DNA of 36,719 bases, from NCBI GenBank assembly GCA_041601945.1, contig JBFIHG010000028.1, positions 1 through 36,719 on the forward strand, given 5' to 3'. Origin of the DNA: JBFJKD01 sp041601945. GTDB lineage: Bacteria; Pseudomonadota; Gammaproteobacteria; Pseudomonadales; Porticoccaceae. A program made the position numbers and the translations under genes. Within the stretch, counting starts at the first letter, position 1. Each line of letters starts with the position of its first letter. This document shows, piece by piece, positions 8,074-15,695 of this stretch. The notes below the pieces were generated by a model, which worked only from the letters and a program-made list of their open reading frames with translations, was not told the DNA's origin and ran no database searches.

Positions 8074-10065
8074 ATGAATATCAATATGTTATTTCCTCCC
8101 GTGTTAGGCGCGCTGGGACTGATCTGCGCGTTTATTCTCTACCTGATGGTAATGCGTTATCCGCCGGGTGAAGACAAGATTAAAAAAATTGCCGATCAAA
8201 TTCATCTGGGTGCGATGGTATTTATGCGCCGCGAATACTCCATGCTGGCCATGTTTGCCGGTGCGCTGCTGGTGATTATTTACCTTTCCCCCCTCGGCTA
8301 TAACACCGCACTGGCTTTTCTGGTGGGCGCGCTCAGCTCCGCCAGCGCTGGGTGGCTGGGCATGTTTGCCGCGACCAGGGCCAATGTACGCACGGCCACC
8401 GCGGCGAATACGGAGGGTGCCGCCTCGGCGCTGGCGGTTGCCTTTTATGGAGGCTCCGTTATGGGGCTGTGTGTCGCGTCCCTGGGCCTGATTGGTCTCG
8501 GCGGACTGTATTATTTCTTTAGTGGCGACATGGAGCATATTCACGCCATCCACGGTTTTGGGATGGGCGCTTCTACGGTGGCACTGTTCTCCCGGGTGGG
8601 AGGCGGTATCTTTACCAAAAGCGCCGATGTGGGTGCCGATTTGGTGGGCAAGATCGAAGCCGGTATCCCCGAGGATGACCCCCGCAATCCCGGAGTTATT
8701 GCCGACAACGTGGGCGACAATGTCGGCGACGTGGCGGGTATGGGTTCGGATATTTTTGAATCCTATTGCGGAGCGATGATAGCGTCCATCGCCATAGCGG
8801 CCACTATGGTGAGCGATCCCGCTCAGGTGGCCAAGATGTCCCTGCCATTAGCTTTGGCCAGTATCGGGCTGGTGGCGTCGATTATCGGTATTATCGTGGT
8901 GCGCATGCGAGCCAAGTCGGAACCGGGCGCGGCGTTGCGCACCGGTACGATCGCCGCGCCGGTGTTGTTTGTTATCGCCGCTTACGTGTTGATTGAACGC
9001 ATGGGTATTGAAGTTAGCGTTTGGTATGCAGTGGTCAGCGGTGCACTGGGTGGCATCTTTATTGGTCTGGTGACCGAGTATTACACTGGCGGTGCTCCGG
9101 TACGTAAAATTGCCAAGTCGGGAGAGACGGGTCCAGCGACGGTGATGATTACGGGGCTCGCTGTCGGCATGCAGTCCGTCGCTTTGCCTATTCTGTTTAT
9201 TGCCGCGATTATTTACGTCTCCACCGGCCAGGCGGGGCTGTATGGGGTTGGTATCGCCGCCGTTGGCATGCTTTCCACGGTGGGAATCACCATGGCTATT
9301 GATGCCTACGGACCGGTAGCGGATAACGCTGGTGGCATTGCCGAGATGGGGGGCATGGGCAAGGCGACGCGGGATATTACTGACTCTCTGGATGAATTGG
9401 GTAATACCACGGCGGCTATCGGCAAAGGTTTTGCGATTGGCGCGGCGGCGCTGGCGGCACTGGCGATTATTGCGGCGTTTGTGGAAACTGTGGCAGTACA
9501 CAATCCCGAATTTACCCTGCAATTATCCGATCCCGATGTGTTGGTGGGGCTGTTTATCGGCGGCATCATTCCGTTCCTGATTGCCGCCATCACCATGACA
9601 GCGGTTGGTGACGCGGCGTTTGACATGATTCATGAGATTCGCCGCCAGTTCCGGGAAATCCCCGGATTGCTGGAGGGGACGGCCGATCCGGATACCGCCA
9701 AATGTGTGGATATTGCAACCTCCGCGGCGCTACGCAAAATGATACTGCCCGGGGTTATCGCGGTGGGCTCTCCGCCACTGGTGGGTTTCCTGCTCGGTGC
9801 AGAGACGCTGGGCGGGATGTTGGCCGGCGCTCTGTTAGGCTGTGTGTTGATGGCGCTGATGATGGCTAACGCTGGTGGGGCCTGGGATAACGCCAAGAAA
9901 TACGTGGAAAAGGGCAACCTGGGCGGCAAGGGGTCTGCAACACACTCCGCGGTGGTAGTGGGCGACACAGTAGGCGATCCCTTCAAGGACACCTCTGGTC
10001 CTGCTATGAATATTTTGATTAACGTAATGGCTATTGTGAGCTTGGTAATCGCGCCACTGCTGTAG
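8074..10065 (+). CDS. hppA: K+-dependent-type membrane-bound ion-translocating pyrophosphatase
   Basis: A 663-residue polytopic protein with many hydrophobic helices. It hydrolyses cytoplasmic pyrophosphate and pumps H+ or Na+ across the inner membrane. The substrate-binding signatures are intact: KSADVGADLVGKIE, EDDPRNP, then DNVGDNVGDVAGMGSDIFESY (broken here as two overlapping motifs), and a late DNAKKYVE plus VVGDTVGDPFKDT. The GNTTAAIG motif has Ala and Gly at the two positions that are Lys and Thr in K+-independent enzymes, so this is of the K+-dependent type. Whether it pumps H+ or Na+ cannot be settled by eye. The ATG at 8074 is chosen over an in-frame start at 8026 because an AGAGGG precedes it and MNINMLFPPV resembles family N-termini. 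It is a single gene with its own terminator. Confidence 0.95.
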   Translation: MNINMLFPPVLGALGLICAFILYLMVMRYPPGEDKIKKIADQIHLGAMVFMRREYSMLAMFAGALLVIIYLSPLGYNTALAFLVGALSSASAGWLGMFAATRANVRTATAANTEGAASALAVAFYGGSVMGLCVASLGLIGLGGLYYFFSGDMEHIHAIHGFGMGASTVALFSRVGGGIFTKSADVGADLVGKIEAGIPEDDPRNPGVIADNVGDNVGDVAGMGSDIFESYCGAMIASIAIAATMVSDPAQVAKMSLPLALASIGLVASIIGIIVVRMRAKSEPGAALRTGTIAAPVLFVIAAYVLIERMGIEVSVWYAVVSGALGGIFIGLVTEYYTGGAPVRKIAKSGETGPATVMITGLAVGMQSVALPILFIAAIIYVSTGQAGLYGVGIAAVGMLSTVGITMAIDAYGPVADNAGGIAEMGGMGKATRDITDSLDELGNTTAAIGKGFAIGAAALAALAIIAAFVETVAVHNPEFTLQLSDPDVLVGLFIGGIIPFLIAAITMTAVGDAAFDMIHEIRRQFREIPGLLEGTADPDTAKCVDIATSAALRKMILPGVIAVGSPPLVGFLLGAETLGGMLAGALLGCVLMALMMANAGGAWDNAKKYVEKGNLGGKGSATHSAVVVGDTVGDPFKDTSGPAMNILINVMAIVSLVIAPLL

Positions 10066-10081
10066 GCCGTGGTTTACAGGG

Positions 10082-10114
10082 AAAAGGCGCTCATAATTTG
10101 AGCGCCTTTTTTTT
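10082..10114 (+). terminator. Rho-independent terminator after hppA
   Basis: An eight-base-pair stem GGCGCTCA / TGAGCGCC (10086-10093 with 10099-10106), extended by A/T pairs, is followed directly by a run of eight T. It lies 17 bases after the hppA stop and between hppA and the convergent comM. The upstream A-run is short, so it acts mainly on the plus strand. Confidence 0.92.
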
Positions 10115-10144
10115 GGGCGGCTATGGTCGGGCTGTCGTCGGCAG

Positions 10145-11647
10145 TTAATGGCTGTTTTGATCCCGCGCGGCGACGCGATAGCCGAGGGCTTCGGTGAGAT
10201 GCGCCGTGCTCACCTTCGCGCTGACCTGCAGATCGGCAATGGTGCGCGCGACTTTCAGAATGCGGTGGTAGGCGCGGGCCGATAACCCGAGCTTGTCGAT
10301 GGCGCGGTGGAGTAACGCCTGTTGCGACTTGTCCAGCACGCAGATTGTGGCGAGCTGAGTGTGGCTCAACACGCTGTTGAGGCCCCCCTGACGTGCGATC
10401 TGTATCCGTCGCGCGGCGCTGATACGCTGGCGAATGGTGCTGTTAGTTTCGCCCTCTCGGGGTGTGTCGGTCAGATCTCGTCGCGGTACCGGGTGCACTG
10501 GCACCTGCAGGTCGATACGATCCAGCAATGGCCCTGAAATGCGGTTCTGATAACGGTTGACCTGATCTGGTGTGCAGCGGCAGCGGGTGCTGCCAAAATA
10601 GCCACAGGGGCAGGGGTTCATGGCGGCCACCAGCATAAAGCGAGCCGGGTATTCGGTGCGCGCCTGAATACGGGAAATCATAACGCGCCCGGATTCCAGC
10701 GGCTCGCGCAATACCTCCAGCACCCGACGCGGGTACTCGGGTAATTCATCGAGAAATAACACACCACCGTGGGCCAGGGAAATTTCTCCCGGGCGCGGTG
10801 AGCTGCCCCCGCCCACCAGTGCCGCCGCCGACGCGGTGTGATGCGGGGCGCGAAAGGGACTCTGGTAGAACTGCTCCCGCAAACCGTAGCCCGCAACCGA
10901 GTAAATAGTCGCGACCGTAAGCGCGGTTGGATCGTCCAGTGCGGGCAGTATGCCCGGCAGGCGACTGGCCAGCAGTGTTTTACCTGCGCCCGGCGGGCCG
11001 ATTAGCAGCAGATTGTGATGCCCAGCAGCGGCGATTTCCAGCGCGCGCTTGGCCTGGTGCTGGCCGATAATATCGCTCAGACTGTCTGCCGTTGATGCAA
11101 TATCAGGCGGACTAAAGCTGGGTTGAGGGAGATCCGCCGCACCCCGCAGGTGCGCGCAAACGTCGAGTAGGTGATCGGCTGTAAACATCGGTGTGGCTTT
11201 TGCCAGCGCACCTTCGGGGCCATTGGCGCTGGGTAAAATCAGGCGGTGCTGGTCCCGTCCGCAGGCAAGCGCCGAAGGCAACACACCGTCCACGGCACGC
11301 AATTCACCAGACAATGCCAGCTCGCCGATAAATTCATAATCAGCCAGACTTTCTGCGGGCAGCTGTCCGGAGGCGGCCAGAATGCCCAGAGCGATGGGCA
11401 GGTCGAAACGACTGCCCTCTTTGGGGATGTTGGCAGGAGCGAGGTTGATGGTAATGCGTCGCGGCGGAAACTCGAAATGGGCGTTTAGCAGCGCGCTGCG
11501 TACCCGGTCTTTACTTTCCTTTACCGCAGTTTCCGGCAGGCCGACGATGTTCAGGCTCGGCAGTCCGTTAGACAGGTGTACTTCGACGGCGACGGCGGGG
11601 GCATCTATACCGATTTTTGCACGGGTGTGAACAATGGCGAGTGTCAT
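10145..11647 (-). CDS. comM: ComM/YifB-family AAA+ ATPase (Mg-chelatase-like)
   Basis: A 500-residue protein. The N-terminal ChlI-type domain contains the conserved SLNIVGLPETAVKESKDRV stretch at about 32-50. The Mg-chelatase AAA+ core has Walker A GPPGAGKT at 217-224 and Walker B LFLDELPEY, and is followed by the NPCPCGYFGS and CRCTPDQ cysteine-rich segment. The C-terminal Mg-chelatase domain has the LSARAYHRILKVARTIADL motif. ComM is a hexameric helicase that promotes branch migration when transforming DNA is integrated in naturally competent gammaproteobacteria, though it is also present in bacteria not known to be competent. The start is the ATG at 11647, giving the usual family length. 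ubiK lies upstream on the same strand with an 86-base gap, the usual arrangement in many gammaproteobacteria. Confidence 0.94.
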   Translation of the reverse strand: MTLAIVHTRAKIGIDAPAVAVEVHLSNGLPSLNIVGLPETAVKESKDRVRSALLNAHFEFPPRRITINLAPANIPKEGSRFDLPIALGILAASGQLPAESLADYEFIGELALSGELRAVDGVLPSALACGRDQHRLILPSANGPEGALAKATPMFTADHLLDVCAHLRGAADLPQPSFSPPDIASTADSLSDIIGQHQAKRALEIAAAGHHNLLLIGPPGAGKTLLASRLPGILPALDDPTALTVATIYSVAGYGLREQFYQSPFRAPHHTASAAALVGGGSSPRPGEISLAHGGVLFLDELPEYPRRVLEVLREPLESGRVMISRIQARTEYPARFMLVAAMNPCPCGYFGSTRCRCTPDQVNRYQNRISGPLLDRIDLQVPVHPVPRRDLTDTPREGETNSTIRQRISAARRIQIARQGGLNSVLSHTQLATICVLDKSQQALLHRAIDKLGLSARAYHRILKVARTIADLQVSAKVSTAHLTEALGYRVAARDQNSH

Positions 11648-11733
11648 GAGTGGTTTTCTTCCCTGAAGTATTTGCTATCGGCTCTCCGGCCGAGGTTAGC
11701 GCGGCGCTTGTCCGCGCAAAAATAGCGCCCCCG

Positions 11734-12000
11734 CTACTCGGTATTGGGCGATTGCGTGGCCAGCTGTTGTTGTAACTCCTGAACGGTTTTTTCCAGGCGG
11801 TCGAGGGTTTCGCGCGAGCGGGCCAGCACTGCGCACTGAACGTCGAATTCTTCCCGCGTGACCAGATCCATTTTATCGAAAGCGGTGCGGGCTACCCGTC
11901 GTATTTGTGCGCGCATTTCATTGTCCACGGACGCCAAATCCTGACCCCACTGGGATTCGAATTTCTGCATAAATTCGTTAAACACATCGCTGGGATTCAT
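11734..12000 (-). CDS. ubiK: UbiK (YqiC/BMFP) ubiquinone biosynthesis accessory factor
   Basis: An 88-residue protein. The N-terminal amphipathic helix (VFNEFMQKFESQW) is followed by the conserved TAFDKMDLVTREEFDVQ segment at about 42-58 and a C-terminal coiled coil (ETLDRLEKTVQELQQQL), the standard plan of the BMFP family. UbiK trimers assist the soluble ubiquinone-synthesis complex together with UbiJ. The frame continues upstream to 12210, but that extension has no family resemblance and the ATG at 12000 gives the family length, so it is taken as the start. The gene is divergent from glnK, sharing a 356-base intergenic region, and lies upstream of comM. Confidence 0.9.
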   Translation of the reverse strand: MNPSDVFNEFMQKFESQWGQDLASVDNEMRAQIRRVARTAFDKMDLVTREEFDVQCAVLARSRETLDRLEKTVQELQQQLATQSPNTE

Positions 12001-12037
12001 CGGGTCGATCCGGGTTAGCGGGTATTGGGTGATTTTA

Positions 12038-12052
12038 CCCGGCGACGCCGGG
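12038..12052. repeat. Perfect GC-rich dyad in the ubiK/glnK intergenic region
   Basis: CCCGGC / GCCGGG with a 3-base loop GAC. On the minus strand it lies just upstream of a TAAAAT box in the ubiK leader. It has no T-run and so is unlikely to be a terminator. Confidence 0.6.
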
Positions 12053-12068
12053 GAGCACCAGCGGCGGC

Positions 12069-12088
12069 TAGGGACGTGGATGTCCCTA
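12069..12088. repeat. 7-bp inverted repeat, possible operator
   Basis: TAGGGAC (12069-12075) and GTCCCTA (12082-12088) are separated by six bases. It is positioned between the divergent ubiK and glnK genes, upstream of the NtrC-like site. It could bind a dimeric regulator; no T-run follows on either strand. Confidence 0.5.
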
Positions 12089-12122
12089 ATTGGTGCAGGA
12101 CCACAAATAGCTGGGAACAACG

Positions 12123-12139
12123 CGCACAAAGACGGTGCA
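12123..12139 (+). promoter_or_regulatory. NtrC-like enhancer site upstream of glnK
   Basis: GCAC at 12124-12127 and GTGC at 12135-12138 are separated by exactly seven bases, the GCAC-N7-GTGC layout of NtrC sites. The centre is about 75 bases upstream of the start predicted from the sigma-54 promoter, a normal enhancer distance. Both arms match but the inner bases deviate from consensus. Confidence 0.65.
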
Positions 12140-12169
12140 TATCGCCACAAAAAACGTCCCATATCGCCA
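12138..12169 (+). repeat. 10-bp direct repeat with 22-bp period before the glnK promoter
   Basis: CATATCGCCA occurs at 12138-12147 and 12160-12169. The 22-base period is about two helical turns, which would place both copies on the same DNA face. They lie between the NtrC-like site and the sigma-54 promoter. Confidence 0.7.
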
Positions 12170-12179
12170 ACTCTGGAGG

Positions 12180-12198
12180 TTGGCACGTGTCCTGCATT
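12180..12198 (+). promoter_or_regulatory. Sigma-54 promoter of glnK-amtB
   Basis: TTGGCACG then TGTC then CTGCA. The invariant GG (12182-12183) and GC (12194-12195) are 10 bases apart as required, and TGGCACG matches the -24 element fully. The -12 element has one mismatch (CTGCA for TTGCA). Transcription should begin near 12206, leaving a leader of about 150 bases before glnK. This agrees with nitrogen control of glnK-amtB in proteobacteria. Confidence 0.85.
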
Positions 12199-12356
12199 GG
12201 AACATCGCAAGGTTGGTGGTTTTACTCCCGACAGTGACGTCGCAAGGGGTGGCGCAGCAGGATTTTTTGTACGCCGACGTATAGCCCCCTGAATGCAAAC
12301 CTTATCGTAACCCGCGACTGGTGTCTGGGTCGCCGTAATTAATAAGGAGAACAGCT

Positions 12357-12695
12357 ATGAAAATGATCACTGCCGTGATCAAGCCATTCAAACTGGATGA
12401 CGTTCGGGAAGCTCTTGCAAATGTGGGTGTGCAGGGCGTAACGGTCACCGAGGTGAAGGGTTTTGGTCGACAAAAAGGCCACACTGAACTGTATCGTGGG
12501 GCCGAATATGTTGTGGATTTTCTGCCCAAGGTGAAAGTGGAAGTGGCATTGTCCGACGGCCTGGTAGAGGGCGCCGTGGAGGCCATTCTCAACGCGGCCA
12601 AGACCGGCAAAATCGGCGACGGGAAAATCTTTATTTCTGATCTGCAGGAAGCTGTACGCATTCGCACCGGCGAAACCGGGGACGAAGCGGTTTAG
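12357..12695 (+). CDS. glnK: P-II nitrogen regulatory protein, amtB-linked (GlnK)
   Basis: A 112-residue P-II protein. The T-loop is intact with the uridylylation tyrosine Y51 in LYRGAEYVVDF, and the B- and C-loop signatures TGKIGDGKIFI and RIRTGETG are present. P-II trimers sense ATP/ADP and 2-oxoglutarate, bind AmtB to block ammonium flux, and tune NtrB/NtrC and the GlnE/GlnD system. A strong AAGGAGA precedes the ATG. The gene is followed 31 bases later by amtB, the classic glnK-amtB operon, under the sigma-54 promoter at 12180. It is very similar to the second P-II gene at 14249. Confidence 0.96.
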   Translation: MKMITAVIKPFKLDDVREALANVGVQGVTVTEVKGFGRQKGHTELYRGAEYVVDFLPKVKVEVALSDGLVEGAVEAILNAAKTGKIGDGKIFISDLQEAVRIRTGETGDEAV

Positions 12696-12726
12696 GTTTC
12701 TTAATACTTCCAATTGGGGGAATAGC

Positions 12727-13977
12727 ATGGAAAACGATATTGTTCAGATCAAATACGCGCTCGATACGTTTTATTTTCTGGTATCTGGAGCGTTGGTCAT
12801 GTGGATGGCGGCGGGTTTCTCGATGCTCGAAGCGGGGCTGGTACGCGCTAAAAATACCACGGAAATACTTACCAAGAATGTCGCGCTGTACGCGATATCC
12901 TGCGTGATGTATCTGTTGATGGGCTACACCATTATGTACGGCGGTAGCGCCAATGGCATTCTGCCCGACAGCTGGTTTGGCAATAGTATTGCCAACGCGA
13001 CCACCGAAGCGGTGCTGGCCAGTGGCGGGGAGACCTACTATTCCGGGGCGTCGGATTTTTTCTTTCAGGTGGTCTTTGTGGCGACCGCGATGTCGATCGT
13101 ATCCGGTGCCGTCGCGGAACGTATGAAGCTGTGGGCATTTCTGGCCTTTGCCGTGGTTATGACCGGTGTTATCTATCCCGTTGAAGGGATGTGGAAATGG
13201 GGCGGTGGATTTCTCGACGAGGCGGGATTCCTGGACTTCGCGGGGTCCGGAGTCGTGCATATGACCGGCGCAGTGGCGGCACTGGCCGGGGTGCTACTAC
13301 TGGGGGCGCGCAAGGGCAAATATACCGCCGACGGTAAAGCCAACGCCATCCCGGGTGCCAATATGCCTCTGGCCACCCTTGGTATGTTTATTCTGTGGGT
13401 AGGCTGGTTTGGATTTAACGGTGGCTCGGAGTTGAAGTTGTCCAATATCGACGAAGCCAACGCCGTAGCCGATGTGTTTGTGAACACCAACGCCGCTGCC
13501 TGTGGCGGCCTGATTGCCGCATTGGTAATCGCCCGCCTGCTGTTTGGTAAAGCCGATTTGACCATGGCGATCAACGGTGCGCTGGCCGGTCTGGTGGCCA
13601 TTACTGCCGAACCCCTGACACCGGGACCGATGCTGTCGACGGCCATTGGCGCGGTCGGCGGTGTGCTGGTGGTGTTTTCCGTCGTTGCCATGGACAAGGT
13701 TCGGATCGACGATCCGGTCGGTGCCATTTCGGTGCACGGTATCGTGGGGATATGGGGTTTGTTGGCAGTGTGTTTGTCCAACCCGGATGCCACCCTTGGC
13801 GCTCAGCTACTGGGAATAGCAGTGATTTTCGCCTGGGTGTTTGTTGCCAGTCTGATTGTCTGGGCGGTGCTCAAGGCGGTGATTGGTATCCGCGTTAGCG
13901 AAGAAGAAGAGTACGACGGCGTGGATCTGTCGGAGTGCGGTATGGAAGCTTATCCAGAGTTTACTTCTGCCAAATAG
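12727..13977 (+). CDS. amtB: Ammonium transporter AmtB
   Basis: A 416-residue polytopic inner-membrane protein of the Amt/Rh family that conducts ammonia/ammonium. The pore residues are visible: the twin histidines at H178 (SGVVHMTG) and H337 (AISVHGIVG), the recruitment-site aspartate at about D170, and the FGFNGGSEL signature at 228-236. The N-terminus has no long signal-peptide-like extension, unlike E. coli AmtB. The ATG is preceded by TTGGGGG. It is co-transcribed with glnK upstream and followed by a strong terminator, so the second P-II gene downstream is probably separate. GlnK binding at the cytoplasmic face is expected from the family. Confidence 0.96.
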   Translation: MENDIVQIKYALDTFYFLVSGALVMWMAAGFSMLEAGLVRAKNTTEILTKNVALYAISCVMYLLMGYTIMYGGSANGILPDSWFGNSIANATTEAVLASGGETYYSGASDFFFQVVFVATAMSIVSGAVAERMKLWAFLAFAVVMTGVIYPVEGMWKWGGGFLDEAGFLDFAGSGVVHMTGAVAALAGVLLLGARKGKYTADGKANAIPGANMPLATLGMFILWVGWFGFNGGSELKLSNIDEANAVADVFVNTNAAACGGLIAALVIARLLFGKADLTMAINGALAGLVAITAEPLTPGPMLSTAIGAVGGVLVVFSVVAMDKVRIDDPVGAISVHGIVGIWGLLAVCLSNPDATLGAQLLGIAVIFAWVFVASLIVWAVLKAVIGIRVSEEEEYDGVDLSECGMEAYPEFTSAK

Positions 13978-14023
13978 GCTGCATGTCGGGATAACATAAC
14001 AGGATGTTTGCGAGAAACAATTT

Positions 14024-14051
14024 ACAGGGGGCATTTGCCCCCTGTTTTTTT
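14024..14051 (+). terminator. Rho-independent terminator after amtB
   Basis: The nine-base-pair stem ACAGGGGGC / GCCCCCTGT (14024-14032 with 14037-14045), with loop ATTT, runs into seven T. It lies 46 bases after the amtB stop and separates glnK-amtB from the second P-II gene. Confidence 0.95.
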
Positions 14052-14165
14052 GTGATTAACTGGGTGCGTAGCCGGAAAATTCCGGCGGGTGATCAGGGTC
14101 AGGATAAATAGGCGAGTTGGTGGGTTTCCGTAGCGGGCTTGGGAAGGCAGAGGCGCAGATGAAGC

Positions 14166-14180
14166 GGGTGCATTTTTGCG
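14166..14180 (+). promoter_or_regulatory. Weak sigma-54-like element before the second P-II gene
   Basis: GG at 14166-14167 and GC at 14178-14179 have the correct 10-base spacing, and the -12 side (TTTTTGC) is good, but the -24 side reads CGGGTG rather than TGGCAC. It lies about 70 bases before the P-II ATG. No NtrC-like dyad is visible upstream. Low confidence. Confidence 0.25.
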
Positions 14181-14248
14181 AATGACGGTGTATCGTTGAC
14201 CACTGCGTTATGACAAAAAAAGTATTGATCAAGAGGAATCAGCGAGTT

Positions 14249-14587
14249 ATGAAACTTATTACGGCCATTATCAAACCATTCAAACTGGATGATGTGCGCG
14301 AAGCCCTGGCGGAAGTTGGCGTGCAGGGCATCACGGTCACCGAAGTCAAAGGCTTCGGTCGTCAAAAAGGGCATACGGAATTGTATCGCGGCGCTGAATA
14401 TGTGGTGGATTTTCTGCCCAAGGTAAAACTCGAAATTGCGGTCGGGGATGAGATGGTAGACGCGGTCGTCGAGGCGGTAACCAAAGCGGCGAACACGGGT
14501 AAGATCGGCGACGGCAAAATTTTTATCACGTCCCTCGAAGAAGTTATTCGCATTCGCACGGGCGAAACTGGCGCGGATGCGGTCTGA
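14249..14587 (+). CDS. Second P-II nitrogen regulatory protein (GlnB/GlnK paralogue)
   Basis: A 112-residue P-II protein with intact T-loop tyrosine Y51 (LYRGAEYVVDF) and the TGKIGDGKIFI and RIRTGETG signatures. It is nearly the same as GlnK at 12357 over the first 60 residues and differs more in the 61-80 stretch. The ATG at 14249 is chosen over an in-frame start at 14210 because MKLITAIIKP is the family N-terminus; AGAGGA lies somewhat far upstream. It follows amtB but is cut off from it by the terminator at 14024, so it likely has its own promoter. Sequence alone does not show whether it is the constitutive GlnB or a second nitrogen-induced GlnK. Confidence 0.93.
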   Translation: MKLITAIIKPFKLDDVREALAEVGVQGITVTEVKGFGRQKGHTELYRGAEYVVDFLPKVKLEIAVGDEMVDAVVEAVTKAANTGKIGDGKIFITSLEEVIRIRTGETGADAV

Positions 14588-14722
14588 CCCACAAACCGGG
14601 ATAACGCATGGTGCTCGGACGTATAGTTTGAGACCTGATGCTGACTGCGCCCTGCGTTAACCGGGGTTTCGTCCGCGGAGCACTGATCTCGAATCGATAG
14701 GGGGTGGGACAAGTCATTTAAT

Positions 14723-14751
14723 AGCGCTGCCCCATAGGGCGGCGCTTTTTT
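14723..14751 (+). terminator. Rho-independent terminator after the second P-II gene
   Basis: An AGCGC-T-GCCC / GGGC-G-GCGCT stem (14723-14732 with 14737-14746, one T/G wobble) with a CATA loop is followed by six T. It sits between the P-II gene and the convergent xerC. Confidence 0.88.
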
Positions 14752-14762
14752 ATGGGCGTCTG

Positions 14763-15683
14763 TTACCGGGGTTTGCGGTGCGCGCGGGGGTGCGCAAGGT
14801 CGTAAGTTTTGGCCAGGTGCTGAAAATCCAGATGGGTGTAAATCTGTGTCGTCGAAAGGTTAGCATGCCCCAGCAATTCCTGCACCGCGCGCAGATCGCC
14901 GCTTGATTCGAGTAGATGACTGGCAAAGGAATGTCGCAGCATATGCGGGTTGACGCGCCCTGGCATGCCTTGTCGGACACTCAACTTGTGTAGACGCAGT
15001 TGAATGCTGCGATGGGATAGTCGCCCACCACTGCGGTTGATAAAAACGGCGTTATTATCCTGAGTGGCGGTCTGTGCCCGTTGTGTCAGCCATTGTCGCA
15101 ATGCGGTTACCGCCAGTTTGCCCACCGGAACCGTGCGGGTTTTACTGCCCTTACCCGTAACCGTCACAGTACCGTCGCTGAAATCTACATCGCTTAGATT
15201 CAGCGCGCCGAGCTCGGCGAGCCGTAGCCCGGAAGAGTACAGCAGTTCCACAATGGCCCGATCGCGACAGGTAAACCAGTCGTCGCCGACCACCGCTACA
15301 AATTGTCCGGTCTGATCGACATCGAGAGTTTTAGGCAGCTTGCGCTGGCCTTTGGGTGCGCTGATGCCGGTTGCCGGGTTGGCCGCAATCCATTTGCGCC
15401 GCACCGCGAAATTAAAAAATGCTCTGAGTGACGCTAGCCAGCGCCCCAGGCTGGCGGGGGCCAATCCACCGCGATGCAGCGTGGCGAGGCATTGACGAAT
15501 ATGTTGGTCGTCCACCTGTTGCAAACTGTCGAGACTGGCGTGCACCGCCCAGGTTTGAAATTTTCTCAAATCGCGCAAATAGCCATTCAGGGTGTGTGCG
15601 GAAACCCTGCGCTGGTAGCGCAGATCATCCGCAAAGGCATTGGATTGCTCGTCAAACGGGAGTGCGGTAGTGGTGTCGGGCAT
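14763..15683 (-). CDS. xerC: Tyrosine recombinase XerC
   Basis: A 306-residue site-specific recombinase. The N-terminal SAM-like DNA-binding domain covers roughly 10-100 and the catalytic domain follows. All catalytic residues are visible: R154 (SSGLRLAEL), K178 (TGKGSK), H247 and R250 (HMLRHSFASH), H273 (LLGHANLSTTQ) and the nucleophile Y282 (IYTHLDFQHL). XerC acts with XerD at dif to resolve chromosome dimers, with FtsK. Its position downstream of dapF and the DUF484 gene is the conserved gammaproteobacterial xerC locus, which separates it from phage integrases and from XerD. It is probably the last gene of the lptM-lysA-dapF operon in this window. Confidence 0.95.
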   Translation of the reverse strand: MPDTTTALPFDEQSNAFADDLRYQRRVSAHTLNGYLRDLRKFQTWAVHASLDSLQQVDDQHIRQCLATLHRGGLAPASLGRWLASLRAFFNFAVRRKWIAANPATGISAPKGQRKLPKTLDVDQTGQFVAVVGDDWFTCRDRAIVELLYSSGLRLAELGALNLSDVDFSDGTVTVTGKGSKTRTVPVGKLAVTALRQWLTQRAQTATQDNNAVFINRSGGRLSHRSIQLRLHKLSVRQGMPGRVNPHMLRHSFASHLLESSGDLRAVQELLGHANLSTTQIYTHLDFQHLAKTYDLAHPRAHRKPR

Positions 15684-15695
15684 GGTGTCACCCCG

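Noticed and set aside
8848..9522. 224-codon open frame on the minus strand rich in His, Arg and Asn
   Set aside because: Antisense to hppA; its composition is typical of a reverse-frame shadow of a Gly/Ala/Val-rich membrane protein.
14763..15683. Tyrosine recombinase as a sign of a mobile element
   Set aside because: The gene is the housekeeping xerC in its conserved dapF-linked locus, with no tRNA, direct-repeat ends or cargo genes.
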